From Oscillospiraceae bacterium (lineage in GTDB: Bacteria > Bacillota > Clostridia > Oscillospirales > Ruminococcaceae): a DNA stretch of 64,000 nt. Positions 45,586-54,471 of the stretch are shown here, in pieces. Where the stretch lies: positions 392,563 to 456,562 of the forward strand of contig JAGBCL010000095.1 of assembly GCA_018110825.1 (NCBI GenBank), in the 5' to 3' direction. The notes beneath the pieces are model-generated. The model did not search any database. It was not told the origin of the DNA and saw nothing but the letters and a program-made list of their open reading frames with translations. The position numbers and the translations under genes were made by a program. Within the stretch, counting starts at the first letter, position 1; each line of letters starts with the position of its first letter.

Positions 45586-45716
45586 AACCGTCGCAGTTAC
45601 AAAAAATGCGGCGGTTAAGCTTTATTCAAATTCCTGCTGAATAATAAAAATGCATTTGGGGGATTTGCGCCAACCATCCTGCCTTTCAAGAATCACAGCA
45701 CGTTTATAAATGTTCT
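45586..45716. repeat. Hairpin plus dispersed repeat and spoIIID remnant
   Basis: AACCGTCGCA/TGCGGCGGTT forms the hairpin at 45586-45616. A divergent copy of the repeat (TTTGCGCCAACCAT) follows. About 30 nt matching the middle of spoIIID on the minus strand (AAGAATCACAGCACG, near 45688-45702) comes next. Confidence 0.6.
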
Positions 45717-45788
45717 GACTGCAGATCTTGCGTTGCAGCAGGTGCAGTGATTGATGGAAGTGACGGTCTTTCTACAGGCAGAAAATGA
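45717..45788 (+). pseudogene. Very short 3' gene fragment
   Basis: 24 codons ending at TGA read SCVAAGAVIDGSDGLSTGRK. It is protein-like but too short to assign, and lies against the spoIIID remnant. The stretch 45789-46019 holds no other recognisable feature. Confidence 0.3.
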
Positions 45789-46019
45789 AGTAATGATTGT
45801 ATGAGAAAGAGTGGGCTGCATATATTACACAAATAGCTTTAATGGTAATTGACATTATATATTGCTTAATATATAATAAATATATTAAAATGTTTATTTT
45901 TCAGGCTTATCCGACGAATATCATGAATACTACGGAAAATGTTATCAATTACACATTTTCTTGTTATTACAGTCAAACAGATGGACACAGAGCAATATTT
46001 AGAATTAAGAGGGGTTAAA

Positions 46020-47498
46020 ATGAAACAGAAAACAAGAATAATAATTTACATAGCAATATCAGTAACAGCACTTGTACTGGGAATAATTGCAGTGCTGTCC
46101 ATACCTGATAAATCACAAGCAAAAACAGCAGATGAATTTATAAAAACAGGTAACAAATATTTGATAGAACTTTCTTATGACAAGGCGGTAATTGAGTTCA
46201 ACAAAGCCATTGAAATTGAACCAAGAAATGCAGATGCCTATATCGGACTTGTTGAAGCTTATATGGGACTTGGTGAGGATGAAAAGGCTATCGAAACTCT
46301 TGAACTTGGGTATGAGAATACAAGAGATGAGAGGATTAAGAAAATGCTTGATGAACTGTTAGGAATAACAGAGAAAACGGAGATTACTACTGCTGAGGTC
46401 ACGACTGAAACAACCACTACTGTTTCCGAAACAGGAAATTTTATTGATGAAATGGTTGAGATTTATATTCCGATGGCATTTTTCGAAGGTCCATATGATG
46501 AATATGGATATGGCTCTTTCATGGAACATATTTATACTGGTAAGGGATATGAAATTAATGTGCAAAGTTCACAAGCAGAATATTGTCATGTAATCTATGT
46601 TATTTCTGACGAATTACCTTTTGAAGCAGATTCGAGAATTGATGGACCTATATCAATAGCCATTAGCAAATATAATGATTCATATCATTATAGTTTTAAC
46701 CATAATAAAAAGACAAGGTATAGTGTTTATGAAAATCCAGAAATCACTAAGTATAATGAAAACGGTAATATTATAGAACGTGCTGAAAATGAGTATGATT
46801 TAGAAAATAGGTTGGTTAAAAGCACAGTATACAACAGCGACAATGAGGTAATTAGGGTTAAGGAACTGATTTATGATGAAAATGGACTTTTAAATTGCGT
46901 TATGGAAAACGATAAACTCCGCTGTGAATGTTTTTATGATAATAATGGAAATAAAGTAAAAGAAATTGTATACACTTATGACGGTGAAGAAAATTACATT
47001 GAAGAATGGGAATATGACTCAAACAATAATTGTGTCAGCTATATGCATATAGGTTGTACTTATTCATCTAAATCCAGGTATAACTGGGAATACGATTCAT
47101 CAGGCAATAGAATTAAGGAAACATATATGGATATTAATAGTTCTTACTCTTGGGAGGATACATACGATAATAATGGAAATCTGATAGAGAGCGGTTCAGA
47201 TAATTATTACGATAAATATGAATATGATTCTGCGGGCAGAATGATAAAAAAATATTCGGATTATAATAACGATGGAGAATGGGATAGTATATATACATAC
47301 CGATATGATTCTGACGGGGTATTCTACGAATATGACTGGGAATATTATTCTGAATATCATAGCAGTAAGGAAACAACTTCTTACGACCCCAATACACATC
47401 ATACAGTTTCTGAGAATATAAAATATATGAAAATAGCGCTTCCGTCAATATTTATTGAACAGATAAAGAATGAGTATGGTATTGACCTTGCGGCGTAA
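46020..47498 (+). CDS. Membrane-anchored TPR protein with YD/RHS-like repeats
   Basis: 492 aa from the ATG at 46020 behind GAGGGG. One N-terminal membrane helix (IIIYIAISVTALVLGIIAVLSI) puts the rest outside. A TPR pair follows at about residues 40-110 (YDKAVIEFNKAIEIEPRNADAYIGLVEAYMGLGEDEKAIETLE). A Thr-rich linker then leads to about 200 residues of repeats of the type YDxxGNxIKExxYD (DNNGNKVKE, DSSGNRIKE, DNNGNLIES, DSAGRMIKK), as in YD/RHS surface proteins. There is no toxin domain. Function unknown. Confidence 0.7.
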   Translation: MKQKTRIIIYIAISVTALVLGIIAVLSIPDKSQAKTADEFIKTGNKYLIELSYDKAVIEFNKAIEIEPRNADAYIGLVEAYMGLGEDEKAIETLELGYENTRDERIKKMLDELLGITEKTEITTAEVTTETTTTVSETGNFIDEMVEIYIPMAFFEGPYDEYGYGSFMEHIYTGKGYEINVQSSQAEYCHVIYVISDELPFEADSRIDGPISIAISKYNDSYHYSFNHNKKTRYSVYENPEITKYNENGNIIERAENEYDLENRLVKSTVYNSDNEVIRVKELIYDENGLLNCVMENDKLRCECFYDNNGNKVKEIVYTYDGEENYIEEWEYDSNNNCVSYMHIGCTYSSKSRYNWEYDSSGNRIKETYMDINSSYSWEDTYDNNGNLIESGSDNYYDKYEYDSAGRMIKKYSDYNNDGEWDSIYTYRYDSDGVFYEYDWEYYSEYHSSKETTSYDPNTHHTVSENIKYMKIALPSIFIEQIKNEYGIDLAA

Positions 47499-47675
47499 TC
47501 AGACGAAGAAACCGTCCGCAGAAAAAGCAGACAAATCTCTGAATTCAGGTAATAATTAGCGGGTTTTACCGATGAGGAAATTGCGTATACTCATCAAGCG
47601 ATTTGTGTTAATAAACAAATTGCTTGATGAGTAAGCGTTTTTTTATGTAAAAAATAACAAAATATTTTAAAACTC

Positions 47676-47704
47676 TTGACATCATTGATTTACAGTGCTA
47701 AAAT
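47676..47704 (+). promoter_or_regulatory. Promoter of the second T-box leader
   Basis: TTGACA (47676-47681), a 17-nt spacer and TAAAAT (47699-47704). It is nearly identical to the promoter at 25613-25641. Confidence 0.85.
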
Positions 47705-47711
47705 GTAGATG

Positions 47712-47998
47712 AATTAAATAGCAAAGGCGTTGACGAAGACGGAAGCTATAAGCTGTTTTCCCAGAGAGTCGGGGGTGGTGCAATCCCGATAAAACACAGT
47801 AGATTTTCCCATCCCTTCCGAGCCGGAAGCCCCAAAGGTTTTTACACCCAGTAGGCGTTTCCCGTGAATGCTGCGTAAATGCATAGAGGTTGTCAGACTT
47901 CGAAGAGGTGGCGGATTTTTATCCGCAATTTGAGTGGTACCGCGAGTGATAAGTAATTTTCACCCGTCTCAAAGCAAGGCTTTGGGGCGGCTTTTTTA
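47712..47998 (+). ncRNA. T-box riboswitch upstream of the acyl-CoA synthetase fusion gene
   Basis: The T-box GAGTGGTACCGCG is at 47932-47944. The terminator starts CCCGTCTCAAAGC at 47963 and ends in a T-run near 47998. The leader is almost base-for-base the same as the one before ilvA, including the candidate ATC specifier at 47811-47813. Both should therefore answer to the same tRNA. The right terminator arm has lost one basal pair compared with the first copy. Confidence 0.93.
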
Positions 47999-48032
47999 TT
48001 GCCCCGAAAAATTAATCGAAAGGGGCATTATT

Positions 48033-50360
48033 ATGTCAAACAGTGTAAACAATCCAACAACTGAACAGAGCATCCGTGAGGTTGCACAGCGTATCCGCAC
48101 TCTTCGTGAGGATATGGGTATTTCCTTTGAAACTATGGCTTCAAAAACAGGCTTAAGTGTCGAAGAATACAAGAAGATGGAAAAGGGCGAGACTGATTTC
48201 AGCTTTACATTTATCCATAAGTGTGCAGGAGTTTTCGGTGTGGATATTGCTGAATTAATGGAAGGCGATAGTCCTGAGCTTACGGGATATACCGTTACAA
48301 GAAAAGGCGAGGGCAAGCCTATTGTAAGAAGAGCAGGTTTCGGTTATAATCGTCTTGCACATAAATTCAAAAATAAGATTATTGAGCCATATCACGTTGT
48401 AATTCCTTATTCGGAAGAAGCACTTACCAAACCACGTCACCTCTCAAGTCATGCAGGTCAGGAGATGGATATTGTTATAAAGGGAAAACTTCGTATGATT
48501 GTCGGAAATCATACAGAAACGCTTTATGAGGGCGACAGCATTTATTATGACAGTTCTATACCGCATAACGAAATTGCACTTGACGGTGAGGATTGTGAAA
48601 TCTATGCTATTGTTATGAAGCCTGCAGATGCTGAGGAAGTTCCTGAAATCAAAAATGTTGTAAAGGAATTCAAATATACAAACTTCGATGAGGCAGGAAT
48701 TGCTCATCCTGTTTCAGATAAATTCGTAATCTGTGAAACCGACGAAACAGGTACTCTTTCATCAGTTAATTTCAAGAATGAAGAAAGCTTTAACTTTGCG
48801 TATGATATTGTTGACGCAATGGCCGAAAAGGCTCCAGATAAAGTTGCTATGATTCATGTTGCCGAGGATAAGAGTGAAAGAATCTTTACATTCAAGGACA
48901 TAAAGGAATATTCATGCCAGACAGCAAATTATTTCAAATCCCTCGGCATAAGAAAAGGCGATAAGGTAATGCTTGTTCTTAAAAGACATTATCAGTTCTG
49001 GTTCTCAATCCTTGCCCTTCACAGACTCGGAGCAGTTGTTATCCCTGCGTCAAATCAACTTGTAAAGCATGACTTTGAGTATCGTTTTGATGCTGCTGAA
49101 ATCTCCGCAATTGTCTGCACATCTGACGGAAGCGTTTCCGATGAGGTTGATCTTGCTGCACCGAACTGCAAATCCCTTAAAACAAAAATTATTGTAGGAA
49201 AGTCAAAAGATGGCTGGAATGACTTCAACGCAGAGCTTCCTGCATTTTCAAAGGAGTTTCCACGTACAGAAGAAACAGCTTGCGGAAGTGAGCCAATGCT
49301 TATGTTCTTTACATCAGGAACAACAGGTTACCCAAAGATTGCCATGCACGATTTCAAGTATCCTCTGGGACACTATACAACTGCAAGATACTGGCACAAT
49401 GTTGACCCCAACGGAATTCATTTTACAATATCCGATACAGGCTGGGGCAAGGCTTTATGGGGTAAGCTCTATGGCCAATGGATGTGTGAAACTGCTGTTT
49501 TCGTTTACGATTTCGAGCGTTTCCATGCTGATGATATTCTTCCGATGTTTAAAAAATACAACATCACAACATTCTGTGCACCGCCGACAATGTATCGTTT
49601 CTTTATAAAGGAAGACCTTTCCAAATACGACCTTTCAAGTCTTAAATATGCGACAATTGCAGGAGAGGCTTTGAATCCTGAGGTGTTCTATCAGTTCAGG
49701 AAAGCAACGGGCATTTCTCTTATGGAAGGTTTTGGACAGACAGAAACAACACTTTCTGTTGCAAACTTTGTGGGAATGGATGCAAAGCCTGGTAGTATGG
49801 GTAGACCAAATCCACTTTATGATGTTCATATCCTCAATTCTGACGGTACAGAAGCAGGCGATGGAGAAACAGGCGAAATCTGCATAAGAGTCGGAGATAA
49901 AAAGCCTTGCGGACTGTTTATGAGTTACTACAACAACGAGGAAAGCACAAGAGAAGCATGGCACGATGGTTGGTATCATACAGGTGATACCGCAAGAATG
50001 GACGAGGACGGATATTTCTGGTATGTAGGCAGAGTTGATGATCTTATCAAGTCATCTGGATACCGTATCGGACCATTTGAAATTGAAAGTGTTATCATGG
50101 AGCTTCCATATGTTCTTGAATGTGCTGTAACAGGTGTTCCCGATGAAATCAGAGGTCAGGTTGTTAAGGCCACAATTGTTCTCACAAATGGAACTGAGGG
50201 AACAGACGAACTTAAAAAAGAAATTCAGACTTACGTCAAGGAACATACAGCGCCTTATAAATATCCGAGAGTTGTCGAATTCAGGGATAGCCTTCCGAAG
50301 ACTGTGGGAAGCGGAAAAATCCGTCGTTCTGAAATCAGAGCACAGGATGCACAGAAATAA
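48033..50360 (+). CDS. XRE-cupin-acyl-CoA synthetase fusion protein
   Basis: 775 aa from the ATG at 48033 behind GAAAGGGG. Residues 12-75 are an XRE helix-turn-helix (IRTLREDMGISFETMASKTGLSVEEYKKMEKGE), and about 110-200 are a cupin (HAGQEMDIVIKGKLRMIVG, YYDSSIPHN). From about 240 onward it is an AMP-forming acyl-CoA synthetase: MFFTSGTTGYPKIAMH, GFGQTETT, YHTGDTARMDEDGYFWYVGRVDDLIKSSGYRIGPFEIE, and the catalytic Lys in GSGKIRR. It resembles medium- or branched-chain synthetases. T-box control suggests it supplies an amino-acid precursor. Confidence 0.88.
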   Translation: MSNSVNNPTTEQSIREVAQRIRTLREDMGISFETMASKTGLSVEEYKKMEKGETDFSFTFIHKCAGVFGVDIAELMEGDSPELTGYTVTRKGEGKPIVRRAGFGYNRLAHKFKNKIIEPYHVVIPYSEEALTKPRHLSSHAGQEMDIVIKGKLRMIVGNHTETLYEGDSIYYDSSIPHNEIALDGEDCEIYAIVMKPADAEEVPEIKNVVKEFKYTNFDEAGIAHPVSDKFVICETDETGTLSSVNFKNEESFNFAYDIVDAMAEKAPDKVAMIHVAEDKSERIFTFKDIKEYSCQTANYFKSLGIRKGDKVMLVLKRHYQFWFSILALHRLGAVVIPASNQLVKHDFEYRFDAAEISAIVCTSDGSVSDEVDLAAPNCKSLKTKIIVGKSKDGWNDFNAELPAFSKEFPRTEETACGSEPMLMFFTSGTTGYPKIAMHDFKYPLGHYTTARYWHNVDPNGIHFTISDTGWGKALWGKLYGQWMCETAVFVYDFERFHADDILPMFKKYNITTFCAPPTMYRFFIKEDLSKYDLSSLKYATIAGEALNPEVFYQFRKATGISLMEGFGQTETTLSVANFVGMDAKPGSMGRPNPLYDVHILNSDGTEAGDGETGEICIRVGDKKPCGLFMSYYNNEESTREAWHDGWYHTGDTARMDEDGYFWYVGRVDDLIKSSGYRIGPFEIESVIMELPYVLECAVTGVPDEIRGQVVKATIVLTNGTEGTDELKKEIQTYVKEHTAPYKYPRVVEFRDSLPKTVGSGKIRRSEIRAQDAQK

Positions 50361-50377
50361 AATCTGTAATTAACAAT

Positions 50378-50413
50378 TAACCGCCGTGGTTCTTGAACTA
50401 TGGCGGTTAAACT
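50378..50413 (+). terminator. Hairpin after the synthetase gene
   Basis: TTAACCGCC and GGCGGTTAA form the base of an imperfect stem. The following sequence is only moderately T-rich. The region 50414-50600 shows no gene. Confidence 0.5.
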
Positions 50414-50605
50414 GTTTCTGTGTACTGTTTTGTCCATTCAGAATATATTCAGCAATCCTACCCGGAATGAATTCATATTATTAAAATAAGAAACATTTTT
50501 AGCAGGATTTATATTTTTTAATTTTAAAAATGCTTTTTCTTAGTTTACAAATTAGTAATATTGTGTTATAATTTTTTTATAAATATTCATAAAAATGTTT
50601 AATTG

Positions 50606-50647
50606 TGCAGATTTGCACACCAAATATGTGGTAAATTATGTTACAAT
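50606..50647 (+). promoter_or_regulatory. Shared 20-bp box with extended -10 promoter, copy 1
   Basis: TGCAGATTTGCACACCAAAT (50606-50625), exactly 16 nt, then TACAAT (50642-50647) preceded by TGT (extended -10). There is no TTGACA-like -35. The box sits in its place, so a dedicated activator or alternative factor probably recognises it. It precedes the first LRR-kinase gene. Confidence 0.75.
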
Positions 50648-50704
50648 AAAACTAAGTTTATGTATAGATGAATTTTCATCAAATCAACACAGGTGGTGGG
50701 GCAT

Positions 50705-52561
50705 TTGAAAAATTTATGCGGCAATTGTTTTTCAGAGTTGAATGGTGAAGTATGTCACAATTGTGGATATATAAATCCTGCTGATGTTCAGGAGCCATAT
50801 GCTCTTGTGGTAGGAACAGTTTTAAAAGACAGATATCTGATTGGAAAGACAATTGGTAAGGGCGGTTTCGGTATTACATACTTATCATACGATATAAAGC
50901 TTGATAAAACCGTGGCTTTAAAAGAGTATTTTCCGCGAGGTATGGCTGTTCGTGCTTCAGATAATGTTACAGTTGAAGTTCTGGCAAGCGAACAAATCAA
51001 TGCCTTCAAAGAGGGACAAGAAAAATTTTCTTCTGAGGCAGCTATGCTTTATCAGGTGAAGGATTGTCCTGAAATTATCGGCATGTTTGATATATTTGAT
51101 GCAAATGGAACAGCATATTGTGTTATGGAGTTTGTAAATGGAGTTACTCTTAAAGAATATACCTCATCTGATGGTGCAATAACAACTAATCAGGCAGTCT
51201 ACATTCTTAAAAAATTGCTTCCGTCCTTGAATATTCTTCATAAATATAATATTATCCATCGGGATATAACACCTGAAAATATAATACTTTGCCATAATGG
51301 TGATGTAAAGCTTATTGATTTTGGTTCGGCAAGATATTTTTCAGAAAACACCGAAGATAATTATTCGGTAATATTAAAGCCGGGATTTGCGCCCCTTGAA
51401 CAATATCAGCGCAACGGAAATCAAGGGGCATGGACAGATATTTATTCCCTTGCACTTTCTTTGTATTACGGAATGACATTGAATATCCCTTATGATCCTA
51501 TGACACGTCTTGATGATGATGCACCATTTTGCCGTGAGCTTGAAGCAATTCCGGAAAAGCTTAGGGAAATAATCAGCAAGGCAGCAAGTGTACGGAAAGA
51601 AGACAGATACAGTACTGCCAAAGAACTTTTGGATGACGTTGAAAAATGTGGTATAGAAGAGAAAGGTTTCAAAATTACTTGTAAGGATAATAATAGCAAG
51701 CCGTCATTCTTTACACGATATAAGAAAAAAATTATGACATCAGTTGTTGCAGTAGTAATTCTTGCCGCGGTTATTATTTGTGTACCATTTGTAAAAAGGT
51801 TCATAGATGACAGAAGTATTCCTGACGAAATAAGAATAGGAGAAGAATTTTTTCCTATTGACAGCGAGAAGCTTGATTTATCAAACCGACAGCTTACAAA
51901 TGCGGCAATTGCCAATCTCAAGCATATGAAAAATCTGAAGAGTCTGAATCTGGATGATAACTTTATTACGGATTTGTCTGTACTTGAAGAACTGGACCAG
52001 CTTGAAAAATTGTATTTCTCCAATAATAATGTATCGGATATAAGTTTTGTTGAGGATATGGATAATCTTACTCATATAAGCGGTGAAAACAGCGGAGTTT
52101 CCGATATTTCGCCACTTAAGGGGAAAACGAAGCTTACACAGGTTTTCTTTGGTAATGCTTATGTAACGGATATTACACCTCTTTCAGACAGTAGGGGATT
52201 GAAAAAAGTGGGATTCAACGAGGCACAGATAGGTGACCTTGAAGCGTTCAGGGGAATGACAGAGCTGGAAATGGTATGCTTGTCCGGTTGTAACATTTCA
52301 GATATTTCTCCGTTGGCTGACAGCCATAATCTTCAGTATGTATATCTCGGAAGAAATAATGTTTCTGATTTATCACCACTGAAAAACTGCATTGGTATAA
52401 CAGATTTGTTTCTGGACAACAACCCTATAAAGGATTCACTTGCCACTTTTGAGGGAATAACGGTTTATGGAGTGGTTGTAGCGGACTGCAATGAACTGAC
52501 AGATGAAGATGCCGAATATCTGTGTCAGATAATGAAAGGTGAATTTACGATAGAATACTGA
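50705..52561 (+). CDS. Transmembrane Ser/Thr protein kinase with external LRR sensor
   Basis: About 618 aa from a TTG at 50705 behind AGGTGG; GTG codons at 50693 and 50696 are alternatives. A zinc ribbon (CGNCFSELNGEVCHNCGY) opens the protein. A Hanks-type kinase follows with IGKGGFGITYLSYD, the ATP Lys in VALKEYFPRG, HRDITPEN and LIDFG. Its APLEQY..NGNQGAWTDIYSLA segment is typical of this Clostridial kinase group. A membrane helix at about 335-357 leads to LRRs (LDLSNRQLTNAAIANLKHMKNLKSLNLDDN), placed outside. The kinase probably reports an envelope ligand. Confidence 0.88.
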   Translation: MKNLCGNCFSELNGEVCHNCGYINPADVQEPYALVVGTVLKDRYLIGKTIGKGGFGITYLSYDIKLDKTVALKEYFPRGMAVRASDNVTVEVLASEQINAFKEGQEKFSSEAAMLYQVKDCPEIIGMFDIFDANGTAYCVMEFVNGVTLKEYTSSDGAITTNQAVYILKKLLPSLNILHKYNIIHRDITPENIILCHNGDVKLIDFGSARYFSENTEDNYSVILKPGFAPLEQYQRNGNQGAWTDIYSLALSLYYGMTLNIPYDPMTRLDDDAPFCRELEAIPEKLREIISKAASVRKEDRYSTAKELLDDVEKCGIEEKGFKITCKDNNSKPSFFTRYKKKIMTSVVAVVILAAVIICVPFVKRFIDDRSIPDEIRIGEEFFPIDSEKLDLSNRQLTNAAIANLKHMKNLKSLNLDDNFITDLSVLEELDQLEKLYFSNNNVSDISFVEDMDNLTHISGENSGVSDISPLKGKTKLTQVFFGNAYVTDITPLSDSRGLKKVGFNEAQIGDLEAFRGMTELEMVCLSGCNISDISPLADSHNLQYVYLGRNNVSDLSPLKNCIGITDLFLDNNPIKDSLATFEGITVYGVVVADCNELTDEDAEYLCQIMKGEFTIEY

Positions 52562-52578
52562 TAAAGAGAGGTATAGAA

Positions 52579-52983
52579 ATGTATATTATTACAGAAGACC
52601 TTGAAAAGAAGCTTCGTGAGGAAGATGAATTTGATGAAAAGACAATAATTGAGAATCAGTCAGAAGCGGTATACACAGCCATTGATAAATATATGTCAGA
52701 AAAGAATATACAACGTTCTGAGCTTATACGCCGTCTTAATCTTGAACGGACTTATGGATATCAGATATTGAACGGAACAAGAATTCCTACCCGAATTCAT
52801 ATAATAAAAATCGGACTTGTTCTAGAGCTTACTCTTGATGAAATTCAGCGTCTTCTGAAAATTGGCGGCAAGGAAGTTCTGTATGCACGAAATATTACTG
52901 ACGCAAGAGCAATATATGCAATCGAGCATCATTTTAACTATGAGGATGCCTGTGAATTTATCTGGAATAATAATATTGCATAA
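52579..52983 (+). CDS. Small HTH-like cytoplasmic protein downstream of the kinase
   Basis: 134 aa, start behind AAAGAGAGG, 17 nt after the kinase gene. The segment VYTAIDKYMSEKNIQRSELIRRLNLERTYGYQILNGTRIPTRIHIIKIGLVLELTLDEIQRLLKIGG has the order of an XRE-type HTH, including the conserved G-x-R-x-P turn. It is a probable DNA-binding output or modulator of the kinase. It is cotranscribed with the kinase and may be its substrate, but this is inference. Confidence 0.7.
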   Translation: MYIITEDLEKKLREEDEFDEKTIIENQSEAVYTAIDKYMSEKNIQRSELIRRLNLERTYGYQILNGTRIPTRIHIIKIGLVLELTLDEIQRLLKIGGKEVLYARNITDARAIYAIEHHFNYEDACEFIWNNNIA

Positions 52984-52997
52984 TCAGAAAAAAAGTG

Positions 52998-53039
52998 TGC
53001 AGATTTGCAAACCAAATTCTTTATAAAGTATGCTACAAT
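52998..53039 (+). promoter_or_regulatory. Shared 20-bp box with extended -10 promoter, copy 2
   Basis: TGCAGATTTGCAAACCAAAT (52998-53017), 16 nt, then TACAAT (53034-53039) preceded by TGC. It differs from copy 1 at one position of the box. It precedes the protease-FHA gene. Confidence 0.75.
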
Positions 53040-53083
53040 TAAACAAATACAGCTTGGTATACAAGTAAAGAAGGGGTGTTCTT

Positions 53084-54376
53084 ATGAAAAAGTTAAGAAA
53101 TCTGCTGTCTGTTATGGTAATGACTCTTATTGCAATAAGCATTTCTGCGTTTCCGTCCTACGCTGAGGAAAATTCGGCACGAAACGGTATTGTTTATATT
53201 GAGTCCAAATTCGTTGCTTCACATGATCAGGAATTTATTTTTGACTATGGCGGAATATACGCTTATGCCTATGCGGGTGAGGAGGTAAGTTTCCGAGGAA
53301 CAGGATTTGCTATCGGTAAGCCCGGTGAACCGGTAAGCTATATTGTTACTAATGCTCATGTAGTGCTCGACAATACTGCAGAAGGTATTAAATCAATTGA
53401 TCCGCTTAATCAGAACATGACATTGAACAGTAATAAAGCAACTGAGGTAAAGGTTTATTTTTCCAAGGCTGCAAATGATTTTATGTATGCTCAGATTTAT
53501 ATGGTCAATGAAGAAAAGGATATATGTGTACTTAAGCTTCCTGAGCCAACAGAGAAAAGAGAGCCGCTTGTAATATGCAAATCCACTGATATTGATATGG
53601 ACGACAGCTTTGCAGCTATCGGTTTTCCTGCTTCATCAGACGGATTTATGGATGATACAAGCCTTAAATATGATATTTCAGACGTAACAAAAACAACGGG
53701 TGGTATTTCACGAAAGAGTACTGATATAAACGGTGTTGAGGTTTATCAGATTGACATTAAAATTTCTTCAGGTAACTCAGGTGGTGCGCTTGTAAATTCA
53801 AAAGGTCAGGTTGTAGGTATTACTACATATGCAGTTGGTGACAGAAATTATGCTATTGTAATTGATGAGCTTCTTAACCTTATCAGCCGCGATACTGTTG
53901 AATATACTCTTTCAACTGAGCTTTCAGTCTGGGATACTCACGGCACATTGCTTACAATAATTATCATAGCAGGTGTTGTAGTGATAGCAGCGGTTGTTGT
54001 AATAATCATCTTTGTAAAGCGTAAGCCAAAGAAAAACCGTCCGCGTGCACCGAAGAACAGACAAGCAGTAATTACAGGCATAAAAGGCGTCCTGACAGGT
54101 CAGAGCTTTGTAATTGACGGAAGTGTTACAATAGGCAGAAATGCTCAGAAATGTTCGGTGTGCTATCCGGTAAATACAAAGGGTGTATCAGGTGTGCATT
54201 GTGAAATCAGACAGTGCGGCAACGACTACCAGATAGTTGACCTTGGTTCAAGTTGTGGAACATTTCTTTCAAACGGACAAAAACTTGTTCCAAATGTTCC
54301 GGTAACAATTACCGATGACATGTGTTTCCTGCTTGGCGGACAGAGCGAAGTGATGAAGTTCAATATCAAACAATAA
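53084..54376 (+). CDS. Exported trypsin-like protease with cytoplasmic FHA domain
   Basis: 430 aa. A signal peptide (LLSVMVMTLIAISISAFPSYAEE) exports a trypsin-fold protease with a complete triad: His92 in VTNAHVV, Asp146 in EKDICVLKL and Ser232 in SSGNSGGALV. A membrane helix follows (LLTIIIIAGVVVIAAVVVIIIF, about 288-310) with a basic stop-transfer KRKPKKNRPR. A cytoplasmic FHA domain ends the protein (VTIGRNAQKCSVCYP, GVSGVHCEIR, LGSSCGTFLSNG). The FHA domain should bind phosphothreonine made by the neighbouring kinases and so link kinase state to proteolysis outside the membrane. Confidence 0.9.
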   Translation: MKKLRNLLSVMVMTLIAISISAFPSYAEENSARNGIVYIESKFVASHDQEFIFDYGGIYAYAYAGEEVSFRGTGFAIGKPGEPVSYIVTNAHVVLDNTAEGIKSIDPLNQNMTLNSNKATEVKVYFSKAANDFMYAQIYMVNEEKDICVLKLPEPTEKREPLVICKSTDIDMDDSFAAIGFPASSDGFMDDTSLKYDISDVTKTTGGISRKSTDINGVEVYQIDIKISSGNSGGALVNSKGQVVGITTYAVGDRNYAIVIDELLNLISRDTVEYTLSTELSVWDTHGTLLTIIIIAGVVVIAAVVVIIIFVKRKPKKNRPRAPKNRQAVITGIKGVLTGQSFVIDGSVTIGRNAQKCSVCYPVNTKGVSGVHCEIRQCGNDYQIVDLGSSCGTFLSNGQKLVPNVPVTITDDMCFLLGGQSEVMKFNIKQ

Positions 54377-54418
54377 TCAGAATCCCCCATATTCCTTGCG
54401 GAATATGGGGGATTCTGA
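54377..54418. terminator. Perfect 19-bp inverted repeat
   Basis: Arms 54377-54395 and 54400-54418 (TCAGAATCCCCCATATTCC and complement) have a TTGC loop, and the repeat begins right at the gene's end. No T-run follows on either strand. Confidence 0.6.
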
Positions 54419-54428
54419 TAAGAAAAAC

Positions 54429-54462
54429 AGCCTTGTATGGAATACATACAAGGCTATTTTTT
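54429..54462. terminator. Bidirectional intrinsic terminator
   Basis: AGCCTTGTATG/CATACAAGGCT with ATTTTTT on the plus side and GTTTTTCT on the minus side. It separates the convergent protease and kinase genes. Confidence 0.85.
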
Positions 54463-54471
54463 AGCAGTTGG

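Noticed and set aside
46020-47498. RHS/polymorphic toxin
   Set aside because: Only short YD-like repeats are present. There is no RHS core box, C-terminal toxin or immunity gene.
54377-54418. A 19-bp perfect inverted repeat considered as a transposon end or att site
   Set aside because: There is no second copy, target duplication or transposase nearby. The position between convergent genes fits a terminator better.
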